Source: Liolophura sinensis (lineage: Eukaryota > Mollusca > Polyplacophora > Chitonida > Chitonidae). Taken from it: a stretch of 64,000 nt of DNA. The position numbers were made by a program, and so were the translations under genes. The notes below the pieces were generated by a model that saw only the letters and a program-made list of their open reading frames with translations, was not told where the DNA came from and did no database searches. The DNA lies in the NCBI RefSeq assembly GCF_032854445.1, contig NC_088307.1:5396001-5460000 (forward strand), read 5' to 3'. Below are positions 51,701 through 63,700 of the stretch, piece after piece. How positions within the stretch are numbered: the stretch's first letter is position 1; the number at the start of each line of letters is the position of its first letter.

Positions 51701-54700
51701 ACACACCATTCTTCTCTTTGCTGTGTTTTCATGTTATGGTATGTGATGACATGCAATGACATGCGATGGTTGGTGATGGCATGCGATGGTATGTGATGAC
51801 ATGTGAAAGTATGTGATGACATGCAATTGTTTGTGATGACATGTGAGGGTATGTGATGACATGCAATGGTTTGTGATGTGATGGTATGTGATGACATGCA
51901 ATTGTTTGTGATGACATGCGATGGTTTGTGAAGACATGTGAGGGTATGTGATGACATACGATTGTTTGTGATGACATGTGATGGTTTGTGATGACATGTA
52001 ATGGTTTGTAATGACATGCTATTGTTTGTGATGACATGTGAGGGTATGTGATGACATGTGATTGTTTGTGATGACATGTGATGACATGCGATTGTTTGTG
52101 ATGACGTGATTGTTTGTGATGACATGCGATGGTTTGTGATGACATGTGATGACATGTGATCGTTTGTGGTGACGTGATTGTGATGACATGCGATTGTGAT
52201 GACATGTGGATGATATATGATTGTTTGTGATGACATGCGATTGTTTGTGATGATGACATGTGATTGTTTGTGATGACATGCGATGGTTTGTGATGGCAAC
52301 ACACGATTTTATGTAATACTAGACTTCCAATATATAACAATTTATATCACTGCATATTTCTTACCTAATTTTGCTGTACTAAGCCAAGGTGCTTGGGGTT
52401 GTGTGATTTCCTACTATTTAAACATTTACATGAACAGTTTGAATAAACCCCTAACTGAGGTACATTGACAGGTCACGTTTCACCGGATTGCCAACTGTCA
52501 TTGTGCTTCAGTTTCACCTCTGTTCACTGAGGTACATGTACTTCCAGAAGTTAATGTGGAACCACAGTATTGTCATACATACCTGTATCCAGACAAAGCC
52601 AAAGTGGTAGTAAGGGTAGGTGTGTTTCCCAGGACCTGGGTACCAATTTCCCGGGCGCACATGTTTAGTTGTCTCCGTGAAAGATGCATTTTGACGGATC
52701 TTGTACTTCACGTGAGCTGGCAGTTTCCCGTCGGCCATATTTTCAAACACCACACCTGTAATATGCAAATTTTGAATGAATCAATCAAAAGATGTATAAT
52801 GCATTCACCACCACGTTGCCAATATTTCAACCAGTTTGACGTTAATTTTTATATGTGAATTAGGACTAAAAAAAGGTCAAGGACTGATTGACCAATAGGA
52901 ACACCTGTAAAGTGTATTTTTACCACAATTAGTACTTTTTATTGACAGCACTTTGCTGCATCTCAAGCAAATAAACAATGTCTAAGAGTTTTTATAGCAA
53001 CGGAAAGTTTTATGCTTGTTACAAATGTGGATTCGTATTCTTGGAATAGCTAATGAAGTTATAAAACTCCCCTATCAGGTTCTAATCAAATTCCCCCCCC
53101 CCCCTCCCGACACTTTGATCTCAGAACTGAGCACAACTCGTCTCTATCTTGACTTTAAAAGTGATGCCAAAATTTATCATCAAATGAGCAAACCACTCAA
53201 AGAAGTTTCAAAATTAGCCATAATAGATTTTTCATCACAGCTTTAATACCTGATTAATGAGGAATCAATCAAATAATATTGATTGATGGGTTATCAATCA
53301 ATGAAAAAAAAACATGCTTAGGATCACGAAGCTGTCTTAGACTTAAGTCAGACTTAATTTCAAAAACAGTTTACTGCCCTAAAACTGTTACTCACGTTAA
53401 TAACAATTCTTATTTTAGTACTTTAAGTTCATTAGATTTTTATGTCAAAATTTTTAAGCAGTTAAGATTAAAGTACGACCTATCAGTCTAAGAAGGCTTC
53501 GTGATTCTAGAGAAAGGACTTTGTGGACTCACTGGCAAAGACACTGACGTTATCGGCGTAAGCATGATTCAGGACATAATCCACCAGCCGGGGCTCGGAC
53601 TCGAAACCCTGATATATGTTCAGGTTTATGCCACTCATCAGATTGTTCCAGCTACATGCCGCGTTGTCAATTGTGTCAACGTCGTCGAGCATTTTTGTCT
53701 GGTTCGGAACAGGAATTTTCAGAAACTCGCGTAATTTGGGATATTTTTTAACGTGAGACAACAGGGATGAGTGATTACGTAGATCTTCTTGTATCTGCGA
53801 AAAAAAAGAACAAAAACAACTTCCTGTACAGAACACAAATCAAAGTCCATGTACATAACATAAAGATTTAGCATCTAGTTTTAATGCCAGTTATAAACAA
53901 CGAAACAAAATGCCATTTCTACAAGATGACTTATACAGTCCTATATGACTGGGTGCAATGGCCAATTGCCAAGGTACAATTTTCCACATCGGCATTTGTC
54001 ACTACACCAAACGATGGAAGAAGTCTCTTCACAAAGCTTGTGAATAAAAGTTGTCATGTGCAAAATGGTTTCTATTGGTCTTTTGGATGTTTATAGCACT
54101 CAGAGTAACTGATTGATTGATTGATTGATAAGAGTTTCATACCACATTCAGTATTCATCACTATCAGTACTCTCATCTTTTCTCGGGGGCCTTCGTGGCT
54201 CAGTCAGTTAGCACGCTAGCGCAGCGTAATGACCCAGGAGCCTCTCACTAATGCGGTCACTGTGAGTTCAAGTCCAGCTCATGCTGGCTTCCTCTCCGGC
54301 CGTAAGTGGGAAGGTCTGTCAGCAACCTGCGAATGGTTGTAGGTTTCCCCCGGGCTGTGCCCGGATTCCATCCACCATAATGCTGGCCGCCGTCGTATAA
54401 GTGAAATATTCTTGAGTACGGCGTAAAACACCAATCAAATAAATAAATAAATAAATAACTCATCTTTTCTCATATCCAGTAATTTCCAACAACCTCAAAA
54501 TTGAAGCTAAAAATCCACCCTATCATCGTCAAACCGATTCCATAAAAGTTTCCAATCATTCACATACCACTTATTCACTTCAAGACAAAGTACAGTGTCT
54601 TGAACTTCAGAACAAAGGTTAGTTTTTCAAACCTGTCAAGCACACTTATCACAGAGACGTATGTACTTCACTGGTTACATGTGACCATTTGCCAACTATC

Positions 54701-57700
54701 ACACTGTCAAGACTGCTCTGGTTTTACTCTCTTTGCTATCTTTTACATTGCTATCTTTTTCTGTTAACATGGACATAACACCATGCACTCGTTGCATAAG
54801 TACCGTAAATTACCTAAAATTTCATCCATGACCAAGTTGATCATTTTTCCAGATTATGAGAGTTTCACTGATTTTAGCGAGGTGGTTTGTGAGGTGTTCA
54901 GAAGGTAGGACGATGTCCTGCTGGGAAAACGTAAATTTTGGCACCAGAAGTAATATCTCATGACATTTATCGACCTCCAAAAATACTTTGTTGTAGTTGA
55001 ATTTTTAAGTCCATTGCATGTGTTATATGTACCTCTGTTCCACATTACCACCCTAACGAAGAATATTTCAGACGGTATGTCCGCAGTACTATGTACTTAC
55101 ACGTTGTATGAACATCAAGTTTTGTGCTGTCTTGTTCAGCACCAGGTAATCCCTCAGGTTTGTGGATATGTTCAGCCACTTATTGGCGTATTCGTTAGCT
55201 CTGTCTATCATCACAAACGATGAATTGGCCTGGCAACAAATAAAAAAACATTAGTTACAATTCATTTATTTATTTCTGTATATATTATGTTTTTTGCACT
55301 TTTTTTTAGAATTATTCATCTGTATGAAGTATAAAGTTGATAGGTAGAGGAAGCCTGACAAATCTCCTCGTGTCAATTAAAGCCAGTCTGAACCAATTAA
55401 TGATCATGGTTTAATGCCACTTCTACATTATTAGTCATATTGTGTCCAAGAACTGGATGTGAACATAGACCTGATTAAGGCATAGCAATCTGGGCTGAGG
55501 TGAGGTCCACACTGTGTGGTCAGAAAGGCCATCACATCATTTACCACAAGTGATATTTTTTCTTTCTAATGGGTACATGTACACTTTTAGCAGTTATTAG
55601 TGATGAACTGATACGAGTAGGGGCCTCATTAAAGGGGCCTCTCTGGCGCAGTGGTCAACATGCTAATCCAGCTCATCCTGGCTTCCTCTTTGGTCGTGCA
55701 TGGAAAGGTCTTCCAGCAACTTGCAGATTGTCGTGGGTTTCCATGGTTTCTGTCTGTTTTCCTGCCATCTTAATGCCCGCACACATCACACAAGTGAAAT
55801 ACTCTTGATTATGGAGAATATCAAACATTCAACTACACAAACAGCTACATACATGTAGGTGCCGTTCTACACTTATGGCCCTTAAGGCCAAGCGAGCTGT
55901 AAGAACGGGAGAATCAATCTACAAATTCCCTGCCCAAGGTCGGGTTTGAACTCGCACCTCATGTATTCTCTCTACTGAAATTTTGTGCTATCTTGTGCAT
56001 GTTTAACCGCTAGACAAAGGCCTGCTCCTCAACAACATTGTTGGTACTGTTTACATTAACATACTCTAAATGACCATAAATTTGCTCCACGACCAACTTG
56101 TCCATTTTTCTAGATTCTGAGAGTTCTATTGAGTTTACAAAGGTGTTTTGAAGTTTGCTTGTGACATGGGAAGATATTCTACTGGAAATTGTGAGTTTCA
56201 GCACCAAAAAATAATATTTTATGACATTTACTTGTCTAAAAAATGCCATTACTCTAAAAAATGTGCTTTTGTAGGTGAAATTTTAGGTCATTTAGTGTAA
56301 TTGACTTTCCAAGGACCACGCACTTACGTCTTTGATGATCTCATCAGTAGCTGTGTTGTTTGGAGAATACAGCACTTTAGGGTTGCTGTACAGCAGGTGT
56401 AACAATATACCCAGGTTTTGTTGTTGTGTGGCCGTGAAGCCTAATTCATCTGCAAAAGTAACAGTTCGAAAATCCGTGTAAAACTTACCTGAAACAGTCG
56501 CCGTAACATTGTCATAAAACTTAATATCTTAGCATGTTACTGTAAAATTCATGAAAAATTTATCAGAAATAGCATCATGAACTCTTAACAGTCATGAAAA
56601 GGTTATCTGAAAAATGTATGCAAAATTCAGTACAAAAATTTGAACTTCTTTTTAATTTTGGCAATTGTACATGACATTAAAGTTAACAACAGATATTGTA
56701 TAACAATTTTAATTACAAACATTGTGATATATGATATTTGAATCATACATTGTCCATAAATACACAAAAGCAATCTGACTCATCAGATTCATGGGTAATT
56801 TACCTGGATGATTATTTGTCTACAAAATCTGTTTCTTTAAATTAGGCCACACTAATTTTATTTTGTGCTTTACGGGCCTGCTGACACCAAGAAATGGAAT
56901 AAAAACAAAAATGAAAATCTATATTTTAATTATGCCTGATTCTAATGTTTCTGTTTTTCAATGTTCTCTGGTCACATAAATATGGCTTAGGAATTGCTGA
57001 GCCATAAAAATAACAGGAACTGCTGCTCCAAATCTCCCATAAATGACATGATTTTGCAGTTTTATACCCTCCTTCTGTCTGTGAAACAAAAATTAAATTG
57101 CAGAACCTTATTAACTGGGAATGTAAACCTTGTATTGCCAATGAGATTATGTTTCTAATGAGAATTCCTGGCTATGCTTTAGCTTTTTACTTAGTAGACA
57201 TTTTTCCTCAGTCTCCGAGTAACTCACTCAGGTCCTGCTGGCTGATCCCATCCAAACCCTTCACATCTTTGAAATGCTTCAGTTTCTTTTTAGGAATTTC
57301 ATGATCTTCTCCACAAAATATCTTCTGCATGGCAAACCAGATTTTCAACAAACCAGCAAACTTGTTTTGAGGTTTGTGAGGCTTATTCTTGAGAACAAAA
57401 ACAAGATACATAATAATAATAATAATAATAATAATGTACTCATATTATTAAGTAATTTATTTATTTATTTGATTGGTGTTTTACGCCGTACTCGAGAAAA
57501 TTTCACTTATACGACAGCAGCCAGCATTATGGGTGGAGGAAACCAGGCAGAGTTCGGGGAAAACCCATGACCATCCACAGGTTGCCGTCAGACCATTGTA
57601 ACCATTATTAAACAAAAGTTGTTTCTTTAATGATGCCCACATAATTTAGCTTGAAGCCTTATGGGTCTGGCCCAACCATTCTGCATACATGCATAAAAGA

Positions 57701-60700
57701 TCAATTATTGCACAAATAAATTAAAAATTATATACACTGTAGTCTATTTTGGGGAGTGAGTACTTAATCAATGAATATATTGCATTTTGTTTTTCTGCAC
57801 AACTGTTTACAAGATTAAACAGCAAGATGAATACTGGAAATACATGCACTTCAACATATCTTAGGCAAGCACAAAATTTTTTTCCTTTGTTTCAAGGTTC
57901 CTGAACCATCACCCATACCATTCAGGACGAGGTTCAAAACTTCTGAATACTCTAAAACAAATCATGACACAGATAAATCAAGACCCGTAAAAATATGGCC
58001 TGGCTGGTCTGAATTTATCAGTGCAAAAACTTACGTCTACACGTACTTGATACATTCCCGGATGATGACTGCAATTTAAAAACAAAAGGGAGACAAATCT
58101 TACATTTTCTACTCCTTCCTCATCAAATGACTGTCCTGATTCTTCATCAGTCTCGTTGTGCGTGGTTGCCATGGTGATGTTGGGCACGGGTGTGGGTGGG
58201 CAAGCGTCTTGTGGGAGCGACCTTGACAGGTAGGTCAGTTCTTCAAGGTTACGCTGGAACATGTAGAACTCTTCCAACTGAAGAGAAAAGAAACAAAAAA
58301 CATTACTGTCAGGGATCAGCCTATGTATACACATAATTACAACAGTTTCATGAGAAACACCAAAAGTTTCATCTTTTTACTGTAATTTACTTTTTTATTT
58401 TAAGAAAATAAGAACAATGATGGCCAGCAACGTGGTGGGAGGAAACGGGGTAGAGCCGGGGAAACTCACGACCATCCGCATATCCCTGGCAGGCCTTCCC
58501 ACAAACAAAAGAGCTGGGCTTGAACTCACAGCAACTATATTGGAGCCTGTTTGGTCATTATACGGCACTAGCGTGCAAACCACAACACCATGGAAGTCCC
58601 TATTGTAATTTCCATAAGACATTCACAAGCGACAGAGTAATAAACCAGACATACATCAGATAGGAACTGACGAATCCTTCGCTCAGCCTCTGTGAAGTTT
58701 GCTTTGTCCAGGTGAAGCTACAACCAAAGATAACAAAACAATCAGTTATTGTCATCAAGATACCAATACCTATAAACCACCTGTCATGTGCAATTATTAA
58801 TCAATATGATAATGGGAAACATGATGCTTTATTTTGTATTTTACCTGAAGTCTGTTGTTTCCCTATTGAATTTCACCTGAAGTCTGGTGTTTCCCTATTG
58901 CATTCCACCTGAATCTGGTGTTTCTCTATTGCATTCCACCTAAGTCTGGTGTTTCCCTATTGTATTTCACCTGAATCTGGTGTTTCTCTATTGTATTTCA
59001 CCTGAAGTCTGGTGTTTCTCTATTGCATTCCACCTGAAGTCTGGTGTTTCTCTATTGTATTTCACCTGAATCTGGTGTTTCCCTATTGTATTTCACCTGA
59101 ATCTGGTGTTTCTCTGTTGTATTTCACCTGAAGTCTGGTATGTAAAATGAGCTTCCAAAAGCATGTAAGGGCCTTAACATGATACTTTCAATGCCAATGC
59201 TTAAGTTTTTCTGGCATGAAATTATTAATCAGGCTTCACAAAAAACTTGTCAATGGTTGCACCATAAGGTGGATAAACAATCAATCAGAATCAAGCAAAA
59301 TGTGTCCCTCAATGTGTCAACAAAAATGCTAATCTTTGGGGGAAATACAGTTCTCTCTGCACATTATATGACTGGGTGATTTTACATGTAATAAAATGAT
59401 TACCACCTTACCAGTTTGTCAATAACTTAGGAATATTGATCAAATCTTGTTCAAACCTTAACAAAAAAACAACACAAAGGTGCACTCACCACACTTATTA
59501 TTGTGGAGTCGTTGATTTCTGACTTGAGCTCTTCAGACAGCTGCTCCACCTGATCACTTGTCAAGTTACACAGGTGGATCTGGGCATCATCCTGTAACAC
59601 GCAAGTGAAGGGAGATAAATCCTGCCTTATACATGCAAACAAGGGGAAATAACTTCAATCTAACACAAAACAGACATAACTGGTCTTGGCTACAAGTAAA
59701 TCCTTGTAAATTTGAATCCTTAAAATTTGCCATATTTGGGATAAATTTTTAATATAGGCTTCTGAGTCAAATATTGGTACAAAAGCACCTTAAGTGTAAG
59801 TGAGTGAGTGAGTGAGTGCTTGGGGTTTAATGTCGTACTTAACAATTTTTCAGTCATATGACGACGAAGGAATCCTTAGAGTTCCCTCATTGTTGCAGGA
59901 TGGATTTCCACCGCTCTTTTATCTAGTGCTGCTTCAATGAGATGCCTTACTGAAGGCAAGTAAAACCCCGCCCCATTATACTGATACGGGTCAACCAGTC
60001 GTTGCACTATCCCCTTCATGCTGAATGCCAAGCGAGGAAAACTTCCTCTTTTAAGATCTTAGGTGTGACTCGATCCAGGATTGACCCTGGATCTACCGCT
60101 CCCGAAGCAGACGCTCTACCAATTGTGCTATTGGGGCCGGTACCTTAAGTGTGGAAAAGCAAGGCAGTTCTGTAGATAGGGTGCTATAACTCCGAAAGTT
60201 GATGGAGTGGCAGAAAACGAGGGGCATATACAAAACTTTACAGGGGGTTACACTTACTAGAGAGGCGGCTACACTTACCACAGAGGCGGTTACACCTCTC
60301 TGTTTGGAGAGGAGGTTACACTTACCAGAGAGGCAGTTACACTTACCAGAGAGGAGGTTACACTTACCAGAGGAGGTTACACTTACTAGAGAGGCTGCTA
60401 CACTTACCAGAGAGGAGGTTACACTTACCAGAGAGGAGGTTACACTTACTAGAGAGGCCGCTACACTTACCAGAGAGGAGGTTACATTTACCAGAGAGAA
60501 GGTCACACTTACCAGAGAGGAGGTTACACTTACTAGAGGGGAGGTTACACTTACCAGAGAGGAGGTGTTATATGGATGGTAGGGATGGAGAACGCGTGAC
60601 AACTCTCCCTTCTCGCATGACACTCGTTTCAAGGTCATCGGTGAAATCAACAAGATCTGAGGACAAATTGACAAGATTCATGTTAATATACAAACAAATA

Positions 60701-63700
60701 CTCTGTTCTCTTCTCAGATGAAACTTACAACACAAAATCAAGTTAAAAACTTCATTACTGGTATTACAGAAACAAGGTAAACTTATCAAGGATCAAGTCA
60801 GCTTTCAAACTTGATCTGAGGTTACCCAAAACGAATACATGAAAACAAACAACCAATGAGAATAACAAAGTTTTATATTTCTACCAGCTGGTTTCCAAAC
60901 TCCATTACAGTTTCCACATAAATGAATTGTGCACAAAATTTTATCTCTCGAAATTGATCTTTCTTGCTTTGCGGGACAGCGTGAGATAATAAACAATAGA
61001 GGGAATCTATTGTAAAGTAATTACCTGAGAACAGTCCCTTAAGCAGGTTTAAATAATCTCAGATTAATATCACAAAAATAATCACAGGGTAGCATCTGAG
61101 GTCTCTTGATGGTTGACGGCTGATAAACTGACAATAATAAAATCACCTTAAGAAGTTCTGCCATGCTTTGGGGATCCACTTTATCATCAGAATCTAACAG
61201 TCCCAGCAGAGACGGAATAAGCCGCATCACTTCCTCCTCTCTTTGTATCTCTCCACTTTTCACCATCTTGTAAAGTAGTCCTTCCTTTACACTGGGGATG
61301 TGATCCACCACAGTGTTCATCACGGCCTTTAGCTGCTGCACAGAGTTTTCTTTGTCTAACTTCAGAGAATTAAAGTCCGGGAGACTTCTCTGCACACGGA
61401 CCAGCATGTGCCTAGGGGTGGTTTTAAGATCTGTCCCAAACAACAGCCTGTATACCTGGAGATAGAGATTAACAGAGTTGTAACATCAAAGTTTATGATG
61501 ACAACAATGTATATATGCTCATGTATAATTCAGGGTTCCCACAGATGAAAATAATATGTTTATCAACTATGTTAAAAGATGCAATAACTTCCTGGGTATT
61601 CTCTTAAGTACAAACTGTCATGCTGGGATACTATTTTGATAGGCCTAAATATAATGCTTAACATCACAAAGGCCAAATACTTTCCACAGTATATCTCCAA
61701 AACATACTCTTTGTCAAGGACCTTTAATGCCTTGAAAACTCTTCCAACAACATTCAAGTGGTTTTCAAGATTCAAGGACCAATATGAACCCTAACAGACA
61801 TTGTTAACTAATGTAAGCTTTCCTTCAAGTTGAAAAAACATGCAATGTCTACACACTGGCTGTCTACTCTATGTCAAAAATTAATACACCAATCTCTTCC
61901 ATAATATGGAAGACTTTCAACCTGTTTCCATGGTTCATCAGCTATATCACATGTTTGACATTACATAGCTTGTGATAATTACAGGAGTAAACCTTTGATA
62001 CAAATATTGTATCTTATATGTGTATTATGTGTAATTTTGTTTCATGGTTATGGTTAAACATCCAGAATATATTCACATACATGTAAAGGCATATTTGTCA
62101 TCACAAACTGATCTTCTAAAAAATCTAGTCAGTCTAATATTAAAATATATGGTGCACTAATTACAGAGAACTTAAAAATAAATACAGCACTATAATCGTT
62201 TAAAATTTCAAATTATGTAGCATTGTCAACATTGCAACAGTGGTGGATAAACCCTGTTCATCCACACCTATCGTTACCTCATTCATATCCACTGTGGAGT
62301 GTATCATTGCGTTAGCGTCAACGGCTGGCAGACTCAGGTTCTGAACCAGGTACTGCCTCAGTTGGTCAGGATTTTGGAGCACTGAAGAAAAATTCAACTC
62401 TGAAATTGAAAAACGGAAAATGTTGACGTCAATGCTGACAGGAAATATAGGTCAGCTTCTGCTGAAGTCAATGCTGACAGGAAATATAGGTCAGCTTCTG
62501 TTGAAGTCAATGCGGACAGGAAATATAGGTCAGCTTCTGCTGAAGTCAATGCTGACAGGAAATATAGGTCAGCTTCTGCTGAAGTCAATGCTGACAGGAA
62601 ATATAGGTCAGCTTCTGCTGAAGTCAATGCTGACAGGAAATATAGGTCAGCTTCCACACCCAGATTCGAAGCCACTAAAATCTGCAGACAGGCAAACGGT
62701 GAACTCAGGCACATTTATGCTCTAGAAATGTGGATTTGATTGGGGTTGGTAGAGGTGTCCAGAACTCACGTTTAACACTCTCGAACTGGTCCCTCAGGTT
62801 GGCTGGGTCATCAATGATGCTCTTGTAGATCCTCGGAATGTCATCCATCTGCTTGGGAGTAAACTCTGGAGCAAAGAAGTTGTTGTTTTCTGCGATCGAC
62901 TGCAGCTGTTCCAAGAACCGAGTTGTCCTGAAAAATCCAATGGTGTGTGTTGTCAGAAAAAGATTTCTGACGATTTCTTCCCCAGGAATTGTTTATGAGG
63001 AGGTGTAATTCTAAACTGTGTGTGAAAGTGTAATTGTAAATTGTTTGTGAGAAGGTGTAATTCTCAATTGTCTGTGAGAAGGTGTTATTCTCAATTGTTT
63101 GTGAGAAGGTGCAATTGTAAATTGTTTGCGAGAAGGTGAAATTCTAAATTGTGAAAAGGAAGGTCTAATTTAAAATTACATCAAAGGTGTAATTTTAACC
63201 GGGTTCCAGGAAGGTGTAATTCTAAATTGTTTCCAAAAAGGCAGAATTTTAAATAGTGTCAGAGAAGGCAAATTCTGAACTGTGTTTGAATAGGTGTAAT
63301 TCTCTAAATTGTGTCCAAGGGGAATAATTCCAAATTGTGTTTGGTTTTTAAGGCATAATAATTATATTAATGGAATAGAAATGGGGTCTCCATCTACTTG
63401 TTGAATAAATTAGTTCCTTAACAAATTCAATTTTAATCTTCAGCCTTTCATTCTGTGTATTGTTTCTACTTTTCTGCATAGACTTTTGATGTTCCTAATA
63501 ACCTAATGCTTCACCCTTTTCAATGGCCTCTGCAACCAATATTTTGAAACATTCGGAGAGAGCTACATGTATGGGGTGTAGAGAAATAATTTGTACAGTT
63601 CCATGAGGTCTACCTCTTTAGTGACACAAACAAATCATTTTTGGCATGATTTTCATAATAATTTTACGCTTAAATTCCACCAAAACAAAGTGGTTGAAAA

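Noticed and set aside
51688-52340. His/Ser-rich open frames of about 200 residues (minus)
   Set aside because: They come from the TGATGACATG minisatellite, which is open in several frames; lies inside an ABCA2 intron.
60237-60570. CRISPR-like array of regular short repeats
   Set aside because: There are no distinct spacers. The units run head to tail, start inside a coding exon and occur in an animal gene with introns.
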